DNA of 64,000 nucleotides from the NCBI RefSeq assembly GCF_011386835.1, contig NC_088800.1:86791481-86855480 (forward strand), written 5' to 3'. The notes under the pieces were generated by a model. That model made no database searches. It was not told the DNA's origin and saw only the letters and a list, made by a program, of their open reading frames with translations. Position 1 is the stretch's first letter. Every line of letters begins with the position of its first letter. This stretch comes from Chrysemys picta bellii (lineage: Eukaryota > Chordata > Testudines > Emydidae). Of this stretch, positions 47,401 to 60,300 are shown piece after piece. Both the position numbers and the translations under genes were made by a program.

Positions 47401-48486
47401 TCGCTTAGTTACAAAAGCAACTTCTAACTGGGGCAGGTGTGGCCGTTTTCTGAGGGGAGTGACCCTGGCGGAACTCCCCTACCCCACCTTCAGACAACTG
47501 GATGCTTCAGTACTTTTAAATCAACCAAATAGCTTTTCCCGTACTGGAATGTCAGTTCAAATGCAAAGTTTGTCTAGTGGGCACATTGCTAAAACCCTCA
47601 GCTTCCTGGGAGGCGTTGGGGCTACTCTGCCTAACTAGTTATTTTGGAAAGACGTAAAATGCTCTCGAACTCCCATTGTGTTGAACATGCTGGTTCCTTG
47701 CCTAGAGAGGGCTAAGCAGGTCTGGCTGCAGCCCTGGTTCCTGCATAGCCAGGGCGTGGCATTGGTCTGTCCGTGTGACACACAGGCCCCCACACTCCTC
47801 ACTGCTACCAAAAAGTGAAGCACAATTGGTGACATATCTCAATGGCCACGACGGGCTGAGAACATACCAGCTTCACCACATCCTGCTGCACACTGGCAAT
47901 GCCAGGCTCACGGCTGCCGCTGGGTACATGCCCAGAGGTCATGCAGCATGGCCTGGTGAGAAGCCAAGCTGTGTATATGTACATCACGGCTCTCCAGGTG
48001 CCATTGTGCATATGGGGCCTGGCGTCCTTCCTCCCTTTTGGACGTTAAACTTCCTCATGGAGCAGAGGGGGCACTGACTGAGGTCATACTCTTGGTTTCA
48101 TCCAACTAAATGGAGGAGAGGCTGGGAAAGGCCCTGCCTTAAGAGCATGGCAGATAGTGAGCTGGGGGGGGTGGTACCACCCTGGCTGCATAGGAAAGTG
48201 GGAAAGCCCTTGACATGTTTCATTTAGAATCTCACCCCACAAAAGAAAAGCACGTTTCAGTTCCCGAGCGTTGTTCTGGCGCCGGTGGAGAAGCATTGTT
48301 CCAGGCAGAACCCCGGAGAGTCCGCTGCCAAGGAGCCCTGCCTTTCTCGCTAGAGATCACAGCACATGTACAGTGTTAATGAGGTGTACCTTCTGGGAAA
48401 TGGTCACCTGACTACAGCACACACCTTTGGCACCTTTGTTTGGATTTGGCACAGAATTGAATCAGGAAGGTGGCAGAAGGTATGCA
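44470..48486. other. Intergenic DNA between family B copies and the SINE
   Basis: GC content is higher than on the far left. A weak L3/MIR-type end is visible at about 45430-45520 (CTTCTGGACAGGGAC). A (GT)n tract of six to seven units lies at about 45982-45996. No exon is recognised. This is the gap downstream of SCNN1G. Confidence 0.5.
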
Positions 48487-48671
48487 GGAGGGAGAGCTCA
48501 GTGGTTTGAGCCTTGGCCTGCTAAACCCAGGGTCATGGGTTCAATCCTTGAGGGGGCCACTTACGGATCTGGGGCAAAAATCTGTCTGGGGATTGGTCCT
48601 GCTTTGAGCAGGGGGTTGGACTAAATGACCTCCTAAGGTCCCTTCCAGCCCTGATATTCTAGGATTCTATG
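48487..48671 (+). mobile_element. tRNA-derived SINE with CR1-type tail
   Basis: The head has pol III box A (AGCTCAGTGGTTTGAGC, about 48495) and box B (GGGTTCAATCC, about 48538). The tail has GATTGGTCCTGCTTTGAGC, GGGGGTTGGACTAAATGACC and ends with TTCTAGGATTCTATG, the 3' end of CR1. Family knowledge: turtle pol III SINEs borrow the CR1 3' end for mobilisation. It is nearly full length. Confidence 0.9.
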
Positions 48672-48810
48672 CCTTGTGGGAGAAGGTGCCTCTTCAAATA
48701 ACAAGACATGGTTATTTATAAAGAGGACCCAGGCAGCCAACCCTTTGCCCTCAGCACTTCATCCCTTCAAGGCAGAGCACAAGGTAAATCCATTGCACTA
48801 TAGCAGCTTT

Positions 48811-49017
48811 GGGCTTGTCTACACGGTGGGGTAATGTACTCTGTACTCTAAAGTGCATTAAGTGGTCCACGTAGACCCTGCTGGTGGTTAAAGCCCTCCA
48901 GGGAATGTGCAGTATGCACCAGCAGGGACCACATGGACCAATTAATGTGCAACACAACGCGCTTTAGAAATTACAGCCGCATGGTGCACATTACATTAGC
49001 CCCCGTGTAGACAGGCC
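48811..49017. mobile_element. Short terminal-inverted-repeat DNA element
   Basis: The left end GGGCTTGTCTACACGGTGG and the right end CGTGTAGACAGGCC are inverted copies of each other, and the internal flanks (GGTAATGTA / TTACATTAGC) continue the inversion imperfectly. No clear target duplication was found. It lies between the SINE at 48487 and the SCNN1G polyadenylation site. Confidence 0.65.
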
Positions 49018-49169
49018 GGAAGAGTCACTCCCAGTTGCTGAGCAGTTCTGAGTTGGTCCCTTGTTACATATGTAAAGGGCTGGTTTAGAGCAGGCCAGGG
49101 AGAGCGAGGCGCAGCTCACTCGTTCGCAGCAATGACTTCAGACATCCAAGCAGAACAACAAACACATCC

Positions 49170-51005
49170 ATTAACTAAAAAAAACCAGTTTATTCAAAAA
49201 TATATCTTTCCCTGTTCGTCATTTTCCAGCCTCTCTGCTGGTAAATAATTCAGTTAAAAAAGACGTCTTGTATTGCACACTTGGAAACATCTTTGTTCTC
49301 ACTGTTAAAATGCCTGATTCATTTGACAACACAGTACTCCGAAAGCCCACGAAGCCACGCCGGCCCAGCACGCATCCATCCTAAGACTCACACAGCCCAC
49401 CCTACTCAGCTCCCAGGAGGCCATGGCAGGAACCGGCTAGGAAGAGGGAGATTATGAGTCATGGCTGGGCGCCCACCCCTCCATACAGAATGCACTTGCC
49501 AGGAGTGTGCTCACCTGCAATAAACTGGGCACACCAGAGGGCACAATGGGCTGCAGCCTTCACTCTGGGGTCTCAATGGGAGTTTTGCGGGTGACTTCAA
49601 GGGGGGCAGAATTGGGCCCTGAATGTTCTCGTGTTCATGTGCTCAAGGCAGGGAAACTCCAGTGATTCGGGCTAACCCATTCTGTGAGACCGGGCATGAG
49701 CAGTGACCGTTTTAGAACCAATGTTTGAAACCCGGTGACTGTTTTCATCTCAATTCAGTGGGTCAGATCTGCAGGTACAGTGCCCCCCTGGCCAGGGCGG
49801 AACTAGTGGTAGGATCCAAGAAGCTCGTGCACAGGGGCTTGGCATAAGAGCGTGCAACTCCACAGGGAACTCGCTGCATGCTAATGGACAAGGGGAGTTT
49901 GAGGGCCACACGCCTGGGGACGGGATCAGTGTATCTTCTGCTCACTGTTCCCCATTGAGGCTGGGTCTGGGTGCAGGAATTCCCTGGGGGCTCTGCTGCC
50001 ACTGTGCCCTGGAGTGGGATTCCTCTTCCTTCCTGGCTCTTGAGATGCTCCCCAGAGCACAGCCCAGTTCTTCGGGCTGTGTGTGGGCTAAGGGTGTGTG
50101 CCAGCCAATGGGGCTGGCATTTGAATGGTATTTCCCAGCAGAAGGGCCCGGTCCAGGTGTCAAATGTCTGTAGCATGAAGAGGATTCAGGTGCTGGAACC
50201 CGAGTGTGCCAAGGGCACCTGCACTTGAAGTGGGATCCTTTGGGGCTAGTGTAGGAGTGGGTCTGACTGTTGTTTAAGGAGCGCACTGATTGCCGTGTCT
50301 GGTCATTATCCTGCTCAAAATTAGCCTCCAGGCATTTTAAAGGAAGGGTTGGGGCTGAGTCTGGCTCCCTTTTACTCAGGCTGAGTAGTGCCTTACTCCA
50401 GGAGGAGTTCGACTGGCTTTCAAGGTTCTCCTCCAGGCTAAGGAATTTCTCTCTCGGGAGTGGCTGGCAGAATCCTGCCGCTTGGGGTTTAGCCGAACTG
50501 GTTAGAATCTGACCCCACAGTGGCATTTTCCTTTCCCCTCACCACCATCCAGTACCTGCCTGGTTTTAACGCTTTTCCCAGGGCTTCCTCTCTGCCTGCC
50601 CCGAGCCAAGTAACACAAGCCGTCCCAAAGGCCTGGGTTGTTCCCACAGGTCAGGTCTGGAGCAGCTGCAGGGTTATGCTGGATATGCCCACTTCTCCTG
50701 AGGTGTGATTCCTACCCAGATGAAATGGGGAGGGGTGTGTGGCTTGTCTCTGTTTGGCAAGGCCCATCACAGCTCAGTTCCACATCCTGCACAAACCAGC
50801 GCCAGCACCCTTTCATGGAAAACACCAAGGACTCGGACCTGGCGTTACCAGCCACTGCTGTATGCTGGGGGGCTGAGTCCCAGAGCTCTACACCCTACCC
50901 AACAGTCCCGCAGTGCTCCCCCCCAGACACACACCTCTCGTTCCTGGACACCCGGATTACACGTTCATTGCCTACTTTGGCCTCTGGACGAGGAGATAAA
51001 TACTG
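49170..51005 (-). other. SCNN1G: SCNN1G 3' untranslated region
   Basis: This stretch runs from the stop codon to just past the first clear minus-strand AATAAA (49189-49194). It is about 1.8 kb, comparable to or longer than the mammalian 3' UTR. It contains no recognisable mobile element, in contrast to the DNA on its left, which supports its being transcribed unique sequence. The exact cleavage point is inferred. Confidence 0.7.
49189..49194 (-). terminator. SCNN1G: Polyadenylation signal AATAAA of SCNN1G
   Basis: The plus strand reads TTTATT, i.e. AATAAA on the coding strand. I saw no other canonical signal between the stop codon and this site. Cleavage is expected 10-30 bp further left, at about 49160-49180. 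Confidence 0.65.
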
Positions 51006-51383
51006 TCAATGGCAGCTGCCCTCCAGAGTGTCGGGCAGTGGGTCTGTGAATGCAGCGTCTAGCTTCAAAGTGCTGTAGTTGGGCGGCGGAGTCCTGGGCA
51101 CGTGATTTTCCTGGGGCAGTGGTAAGTGAAGGGCAGTGTTAAAGGTGGGCAGGTCCTCGTCAATGCACACGGGGTTGTCGTGGCCCTCTTTGGCTGGAGC
51201 GTTAACCTGAGCGGGTGCTGCTTTTCGGTCACGCCACCATTTCTTCGCCTTTTGCCAGCGGCGCCGCGTGACGATGAAGAAGGAGTCGATGAAGAAAACT
51301 TCGATGATCTCAATGACACAAACCACAGAACAGCTCATCCACAGGCCCAGCTGGCCCCCGAAGTTGGAAAGAAGAATGACAAT
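51006..51383 (-). CDS. SCNN1G: SCNN1G coding exon 12 (pore helix, C-terminal tail, stop)
   Basis: The acceptor CTCCAG precedes 51383, and the TGA is at 51008-51006. It encodes residues 524-648: the amiloride/pore region, the SCS selectivity filter (540-542), the rest of TM2, a basic stretch after the membrane (RRRWQKAKKWW) and an acidic/proline tail with PPNY (623-626) followed by STLKL. Family knowledge: this PY motif is bound by NEDD4L WW domains, and its loss in human gamma-ENaC causes Liddle syndrome. Confidence 0.97.
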   Translation of the reverse strand: MVILLSNFGGQLGLWMSCSVVCVIEIIEVFFIDSFFIVTRRRWQKAKKWWRDRKAAPAQVNAPAKEGHDNPVCIDEDLPTFNTALHLPLPQENHVPRTPPPNYSTLKLDAAFTDPLPDTLEGSCH

Positions 51384-54300
51384 CTGGAGGAGAAGAGAGC
51401 GCGAGGTTACACCGGAACCCGCCAGGCGTCCGTGGGGGCCAGAGAGGAGACGGCTCCGAACTGGAGCAATCAGCCTCCGTCACTGGGTAACTAGACACAA
51501 CCTGCCCAGTGCAGAGGAGTCTGGTCGCTACAGTGAAGGCAAAATGTAATGGGCATGTCGCTAAGCTTCCTGCCTGCTCCCCTCTCACTTATGCTTTAGA
51601 AACAGCAACTAACACAGCAACCGAAAAGTCACTTATACTTGTCTCAGGGCAGTTCCTAGAGGAGAGGTGCCTACGTGACAGAGGCCAAGGACTGAATGAG
51701 CCAAGGAACCTGAACTCCCCGCATGCCCCTGGAGATGGTAGCGACAGGACAGGACTGGGGCACATTGGAGGGCCCTGTTTGGGGGAGCTTGTCCTGCTGC
51801 TATTTGCACTGGACCCATTCTGGCTCTAAACCGGCGCTTGCAGACGTCAGAGCTTACGTTGTTGGCGGGATTCTCGGAAATGAATCTCTCGTTCAGGTCT
51901 TTGTAGAACACCACGAGGTTTGCGAGGTCCGTTCTGGGAAGGGAGAGAGAGAGCAGGCCCTGGCTTTAGTCAAACAATAGCGTGAGGCTCTCTGAAGAGT
52001 GATTTAAAGAACCAGTTGGACGAGTAGGGCCAGGCCCGTTGAAGGGAGCGTTCTTTTCTATTGCCATTGTTAGGGCCGCGCCGATTGTATCTGAACTCGG
52101 GACACCGGCTGGAAATACACAGGGGGAAACTTACTTGTTCAGCATTTTGTTGATTTTCTGCCCTTTGTCCCAAGAGAGGACGCGAAGCATCCAGTCCTTG
52201 GAAAACAAGAAAACAACGTAACTGCCATGAGTGCAAGCCCAGGGAGCCCGGACGCGACAGCTCGTTTGGCCCGGGTTTCATTCTAGAACGCCATGACTGT
52301 GTGGTGGGGACCTCACGCGACTGCCGGGTGGGGGGGTCTCGCAGACCCAGAGAGACTGAACCCCCAGGTTAGCTGGTGAGCTCCTTGGCCAGGTAGGGAA
52401 GCCTCACGCATTGCAAGGGTTCAGATCCCCTGCTCAAGAGCATCAGGCCGATGCTCACAAATACCGAAGGGGGGGGCCTCTCACTTCCAAAGCTGCACCT
52501 CTGGATTTTACCTAGTTCCTGTTGGAGCTGGGAAGCTTCTCCTCCCCCTTTCGTTGTGGGAGGCCGTTTGCCCTTGTAACTTCATCTCCCCTCACTGAGA
52601 AATCTGGGCTCATCCCTCCCTGTGGCGGGGGGGCAGCCCGCACCGAGACTGCAGGGAACCCCTGGAGGACGGGACACAGCAGCAGAAGCAGGGGAAAGCC
52701 CCAACCTGACAATGATCCTGTGGGCCGAGGCACGAGGGAACCAAGCCAGCCTGGACGCAGCGCCTGCTACCCGCATTGTGGGTCTCAGTTGGCTGAGCAA
52801 GCGAAGCAGAACTGGGAGCTCACCTCAGAAACTGAAGATGGCCACTGGGCTAGGCTGGTGGTCAGCGTCCATTCCTTGAAGCTGCGGGAAAAGAGGCTGG
52901 TGTTAGCTGTAAATCCGAATTCCTGCATGAGGAATGTTTCACTTCTGGCCTATCTGGCCGCAGGACTCACCTGCAGGCTTCTTTGCAAATCTGCTGACAG
53001 CCCAGCTGCTCCTTCACAAACGTCTCATGCAGCTTGTAGTAGCAGTACACTGCAGAAAGAGAGCCCAGGGTAACTGGCTGGGGAAGCCAGAGCGCGTCTG
53101 GGCTTGGGAGACCTGCCTTCAGTTCCTGGCTCTGGGACAGACTCCCTCTGTGCCTTGGGCAAGTCCCCTCTCTTCTGAGGGTCTCATTTCCCCCACTACA
53201 AAATGGGGATAAATACTTCCGCCCCGGGGCAGGGGCAGGGGCGGGGGCAGGGCAGGGGCTGGGGCAGGGGCAGGGGCAGGCTCTTCTATGCATCTGCACA
53301 GAGTCTAGCACAATGGCCACCAGCGGTTTTTCTTGTGGCCACAGCCTCCTTCACTGTGACTTGGGGGGGAGGGGAAAGCAGCGGCCCCTCCCTGTTGCTC
53401 CTGGATGCATCGTCCTGGGGTTAGTCGCTGGGCCGCCAGCAGGGGGTTGGGCCCTGTCCCCCTCTGGAGACACCTGGGCAACGCTGGAGGAGCAGGCGGC
53501 TGGTGAGTTCCCCACCTTCCCAGGGGCGGTGGTGCTCAGGCGTTGGGCTCCAGCCCTGGGGGGGCAGGGCAGCAGGCTCCGGCCGTGGGGCTTTGGGCTC
53601 CAGCCCCGGGCCCCATCCCCTAGCCACAAAGCTTCATGCTCCGGGCCCTTGCTACCTCCCCTGGCCAACCACCCCGGTGCCCCCTTACTAGCTAGCAATA
53701 AATAAGTTACAATGGTTTGGACGTGTCTATGTGCATATTTGTTCGTTTTTCCTAACGCTAATTAAGTATTTTAGGAAAAAGTGTGAGACTGGCCACCAGC
53801 AAGAGTTGGTGGCCACCAGCAAGAGTTGGTGGCCACCAGCAAGAGTTGGTGGCCACCAGCAAGAGTTGGTGGCCGTGCTCTGACTGTCAATCAAAACATT
53901 TGTCCTGAGAACCCCTAGCACAACAGAGTCCTGGACTCAGGCGGGGCCTCCAAATGCTACCAGAGCACAACCCAGTAGCGGTCTGAAGCGTGTAGCTGAG
54001 ATTTCAGAGACACGGGAGCTCTTGCTAGCAGAGAGCTAATCTCCAGGCTGAGCAATAAAAGCCGGCAAGGGCACCCGCGTTACTCCAAGGCAGATTCACC
54101 TTTCCTCCAGCCCGGCTGGGCTTGTGTGGGTGGAGAATAGTGTGTGTGGTAATGATCTAATGCCGGGGCTGAGCTGGGGCGTGTCTGTCAGGAGCACATT
54201 TGGTGGTTGTAACTAGGTGGTAAAGGAGGCTGTGTGGGGACTTGACTCATGCTGTGGAGAACTTACTCCAGTTGGGGTATTTCTTGTAGTTGCAGTACTC

Positions 54301-57300
54301 TGCACCAGGAGGTAAGGGCTGGGCGTACTGGGCACAGCCACAGGTATCCACCATGGCCCTCTGGAAACAGGAATGCAGGCAAATCTGCAGGGAAATAAAC
54401 CAAGAGTTGGGTTTCTATGAGTCAACAAATGCGCAAGGATGCCTGGGTTGCTTCTAGGTTCTGCCACTTACTGCTCATCCCCAAAATGGGTTGTCAGTTG
54501 GAACCAGCAGGAACGAACATTTTCAGCTGGAATTTCCATCTTCAGCCCCTACCAACTGCAGTGCAGGGCTCTGTGCTTTAATGCACTAATCCTACTGGAG
54601 GCCTGTGTGACCTCAGCTGGCATCACATCACAGGGGGCTGCATTTTCATACTCAATCAAAGAAAAATCAAGCCCAGGTGCCGGATTTGCAAAAAGTAGCA
54701 ATTAATATAAGAGCAATGGGAATGATCATGGAGGAACCCAGGATGCCTGACGCTCTCAAGGCGGAGCCTATGACAGGAGTCATGCAAAACTAGTGGAAAC
54801 TTTCTTTGTAAGCATTCTGCTGGTTGGACACAGATTAGATCGTATCAGTTATTCATGGAGTCTTATCTGACAGGGGTCACAATTTCTGGCTTCAAGGGTT
54901 ACACTACGCTGCAACATTTGTTTGGCAAATATTTTCCAGTCCAGCAGTGCCAGAGAATTTCATAATGAGCTAATGTTCCTGCCATATGACAAAATCCCCA
55001 AGGCAACTTCAAGCTTCAATCACTTTGGAACAAAACCCTGATTTTAAAAGTACTACGGTATTCTACAGCTGCGCTCCAAAGCATTTCACCTGAAGCAGAG
55101 CTTCTGCAGGGCTGGGGGCTAGCGCTGCAGAATACTGTGCTGTTTGTCTACGGGGATCGCCCCAATGACTGAAAACCCTGAGGAAGAGCTCGGTGCAGCT
55201 CAAAACCGTGTCTCTCTCACCAACAGAAGTTGGTCCAAGAGCAGATTTAAAAAGATGCTGTTTAAACAAAAAGGGGACGGTACAGAGTTTAAGCACAGAA
55301 GTTTCTGGTTATCAGGGAATTATTACATCCCCCACCTTGTGTCTGAAAAAGCAAATGTAAAAGAGCTTTACCTGAAGCGAGTAGCTCTTGTTGTAGAGGT
55401 TCGCTACTGGAATGTCCGTGCCAGTCTCGGTGCAGTCGCTGTACGGTTTGCTTAGCTTGTGAGACCGAGTCTGAAAACCAGAAAACCAATGTTGATTTGA
55501 GAGACCCCAGCAGAGCTGAAGGAGAGAGACCATTCAGTGCTGCTTATTGGACACCCTGGGTCACAGTCCTAAATGATAACAATGATGAGGCAGGACTGAA
55601 GCTACTTCCGGGCTGTGCCTACACCGTATAGCTTATGTGAATTCGCCTGTAGGACGTAGGTTGCTTTTATGTAGGAGATTATGTGGCTAGAATTGTTCTT
55701 AGATTCTTTCTTAATTACATTTGACGCCTCCATGAGATGCCTCCTGCCTCAAAGCCGTAATCTTTTCTTTCCCCATTCTGTCTCCTGTGCCTGGAATAAG
55801 GGGCCTCCTGATTGAGGGCTCAATACTGAGAGGTGCGGCGTGGCCTCAACCTCTCCTGAAGCCAGTGGAGCACTCAGCAGCTCGGAGGTTCAGGCCACTA
55901 GTGCATGTGGCTACCTCGCTTACCTCCTTCCAACCTCCCTGCTTCTGCCTCGCCTCTCCCATTCGCCCACCGACAGTCCTGGTTCTGTAGCATCCTAAAA
56001 GAATGCCTGGAGCTACAAGACGTGCACCAGATCTCAGGAACACTCATTCAAGCGTCTGTACATCCATTCTCCCTGCCCGTACCGTGTCTGACTTGGCCAC
56101 AGATCCTGCAAAGGGGCTCCATGTGGGTACAGGGTTCTGTGCTAGCAGATCTGACTGTAGGACCAGGGGCCCAGAGGGTAAATTCCTTGGGGCAGCACCT
56201 GTCTGTAAAGCACTATGCACAGCTCTGGGGCTATAGAAATTCCAGACCCTAACAACCCTGGCTGCGGTCACTCGTGCAGTGCAGCTCAGTTGCTTCAATC
56301 AAAGACTGAAATTACACCCGGAAGGGGCAAGGAAAGACACTGAGTCAGTCTGGTGAGAGCAAGAAGAGACTGGTTGCTTTTGAAAATTCATGTGAAATGG
56401 CTTTTAAGTGTCGCTCTTTCAGTTCTTGGAAGAGATCTAATGCTAGGAATCCTGCCTCGCAGGATCTGCTACTGGGTCCCTTTGCTTGTCTTGTACTTGG
56501 CTTGTGATAGCTGCTTTTGGTAGAATTTCTGCTGTGGCATGTGCTCCTTTTCTGTCACTCCTGCACTGAAATAACATTGCTCTGTGTGTGGACGAGGGGC
56601 TGGAAATATTACCTATGTCTGGTTTAGGACATTGTGGGCAATATATTTAGAGGGTGGAGGGTCTTGGTGCATCCACAGAAATGCATGTGCATCCATTATG
56701 TATCCAGAAACCCACATTTGCAAAATACTAAGTGCCCGTGTACAAGTCCATCTGTGCGCACACACACAGCCGTGTAGTGGCCTGGGCATTGCAGGGTGTG
56801 TGCGCACTGGGCTCTCCTTTGCACAACCAGATGCATGTGCAGGATTGATCAGGGTGCCCTGAGAAGACAGTCGTGTGGGGGTTGCACGTGAAGCAGCTGT
56901 CTGTGACAATCCCAGAGCGCTCTCTATAAAGGCTCCCAGGAAATGTCAGACTTAGATTCTTGCTCCTCATGAGAGTCACGACTGATATGGCACCAAGATG
57001 TAGTTTTGGATTCTGAGATGAAGAGACTGGAAGCGGGATTCTACCGTCTCTGATCCAGCCGGGTGCAAGCAGACTGTCTGTAAGCTCTTAAACCCAACTC
57101 CAAGACAATGTATTGAATCTTCTTGTTGTGTATTGCAAAAACTACCATATTTTAGGGTACTCGAAGTCTAACCACCTACACAGTCAGAATATTTGCAATG
57201 GCTTCCTGCTAAACAATATATTGATTATGAGAGGGCACTTCTTCCGTGTCAATCTTTTCTGTTTGAGTGACTATCTTATTCACTGGGCACCAAGTCGTGT

Positions 57301-60300
57301 CCTGTGACCACCTGATGCCAGAAATCGACTGCCCCAAGACACAGCTCTGGGACTTGAAGGCAGTGTATGGCATAGTTGAGGAATGCCAAGGCAAACCATG
57401 GTTTTCAATAGCTAGAGTTGTTCCAGGAGAGTTTCTGCTAATGTGATATGTGGAGTTGTTCTTATTCTGTAGGCAGCAGAACAAGGACATTGGGGGTTAG
57501 GCAGGACTGGGAGGTATTTTAGGTCTCTAGAGATCTAACCCTCCGCTGCTGATTACTCATGCCTGCTTTTATAGAAACCTACAAGCCTCTTTGGGAAAGT
57601 CCCATATTTTTAGACACTATAAAGTCACTTGTCCCTAATGTTTATCCAGACACCTGGAAGATAGCCATCTATATGCACATTTGAACCTGTCAGACTTTAT
57701 CCTACTGTCCTTTCTAATGCATGGACTATCAGGGCATGGCATGGCACACCCAGCCACTCCAAATAAACAGCTTAGCTGGGTGTTTATGGTACAGTGAACA
57801 GCAGAGGAAAGGAAAGCCCAAATGATCACTTAACTGGTCCTTGAGTTAATGGGGAAGTTTGTATCTTCTGATGGCACATCTTTAGCTTCTCTGCAACAGA
57901 CATAGGCCCCTTAGGACACTATCACCTGCTCTACACTGAACTACTCTGGGAAACTCCCAGCACCTTATTTCAGCCTCCCCCCTCCCCCCGGTGATAGCAA
58001 TGGTGGGAGAGTTCCCTAGGCAGGTGAGTGCAGACACGGCCATCTGGAAGGGTCTCTTCACAGCCAGCCCAGGAGGGCAGTAAGCACAGAACCCATCTAT
58101 CCAATCACAACAGCCAGATGTCAGAGTTGTTCTTTAGCTTGTCTGCTCTGGCAGCCAAACCCCATCAGAACCTGACTGGACCACAACCATGTCTGTACCG
58201 TGCTACAGCACATGAGTTAAACCAGGGGTTTGATGGTGTGGCTAGTGCCTCAAACGTTGTAGAAAACGTCAAGAAATCCATGGGATAGAACCAGGGTCGC
58301 CCATAGGTGTGGGATGCCCACAGGCCTGCATTTCCAACAGCTCTCACCCCTGAGCAATAAAATGTGGTTCCGAAGAGTGCTCTAGCAATTACAGTGGCTC
58401 TCTCTCTCTGGCCTCTGCTTTCTAATGCACTTGAGAGAGCCAGGCCTGGGGCATAAACGTCCCCTCCCAGCTCTCTGCTAGCACTCCGGGAGCCCGGGAG
58501 GCAGCAGCGGGATCTATTTAACACAGTGAATACAGGGTTTGTAAGCGCTATTGTGAGCCTGAGGAGAAAGATCTCTGCCACTCACAAAGTGCATCCCAAT
58601 GGAGGTGGCTGTTGCAGTCTCAATCTCAGTCCCGATATCTTCAATAAAGGGATATTCATGCTGGTCGTGGACAATGATTTTGGCCCCGGTCGAGGTCACC
58701 AGGAAGGGATTGTAATCGGCTTCCTCTATGTAAAGAACAACCTGCAGTCCTGCAGAACAAAGAAATCGCATTAACGGGGTTAACACAGCTAGAGCCCTAG
58801 CGCAGGGAGAGCCGACCAGTCTATGGCCACTGTACAGTCTTCTAACTGTCACCAAGTGGAATTGTCAGGATATCATTGAGTGCTTCAATGCCTGTCCAAG
58901 CCTCCTGCCGCTAATCTTTAGCATCCAGCACCCCTAATAATAAATAGCTGGGGTAACTTAGAATGTTACTGAAAACCTATTAAAAAACAAGTTACATAAC
59001 TGGGGAGGATTGGATAATTTCAGGTGGAAAAACCCTAGTGAGGCAACATTTGATTCGTGTGAGTTGGCAACACATTGGGGAAATGTTCATTTGAACCAAC
59101 ACAATCAGATAACATGTCTAATGCCGACGTGTCAGTCAACCCCCTTGGGATGCAGTTCCCTGAACAATCTGCTTTCTAGTGTCTCTACTAACTTGGTTCC
59201 CTTACCATACTCGCTGCCTCCTGTAGAGGTGGTCAGGACTTTTCCGTTTTCTCCACTATTGAAGGTGTAGCAGTTGCCATGCAGTGGATGATGGAAAGGG
59301 GTGAAGTTTCTAAAAGAGAGCAAACATTTTTTTCATCCTAGGCTCTGATCTAACTGCCTGTGGCAATGTAAATTACTCACTGGATCTCCCATCAGCCTGG
59401 AGAGATAGCAAGCGGGTTTAACAGGTGTTAAGAGTCCTAAATTTGACTGTTTGTTACTTAAGTGATGAGGCTCAATGTACATATTCATGCCATATCGATA
59501 CATAAAACAGCCAACAAACATGTTACAGTCCTAGGAAGAGAAGTATGTATTAGGGTATTCAGTCACTAACTTCAGAGTTGGGGCAGCCATGTCTGTCTGT
59601 ATCAGCAAAAACAATGAGGAGTCCTGGGGGCACCTTAGAGACTAACAATTTATTTGGGCATAAGCTTTCGTGGGCTAGAACCCACTTCATCGGATGCATG
59701 GAGTGGATAATACAGTAGGAAGATATATATACACAGAGAACATGAAAAAATTGGTGTTGCCATACTAACTATAATGAGAGTAATCAATTAAGATCGGCTA
59801 TTACCAGCAGGAGAAATTAATTGATTTGTCTCGTTAGTTGGTATGGCGACCCCCATCTTTTCATGTTCTCTGTATATATATATCTTCCTACTGTATTTTC
59901 CACTCCATGCATCTGATGAAGTGGGTTCTAGCCCACGAAAGCTTATGCCCAAATAAATATGTTGGTCTCTAAGGTGCCACAAGGACTCCTTGTTCTTTTT
60001 GCAGTCACTAAATGAAATTCTGGTCCAGAATTTCTTCCTAAGAGCACACTAAATTGAACCAATACAACCACAATAAATGGCACTGTCTGGTTACATTAAT
60101 ATATTGAAGCAATCTTCACCTGTGTTCCAGACTTCACCTTGTTAAATCTGAAATAATCTTCAGATCTAATTAATATTTATCCCCTGTGCTGTTTTCTTTA
60201 TGCATATTTCTTCAAGCTTGGAAAACAGGTCTCTTTCACTTGGCTTTATATCTGGTTTCCAGACGCTCTCTTTTCCAGGCTCTTGTGCACTAGCACAATG

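Noticed and set aside
48487..48560. tRNA gene suggested by pol III boxes.
   Set aside because: Box A and box B are present but the sequence continues into a CR1-type tail and lacks a foldable acceptor stem. It is a SINE.
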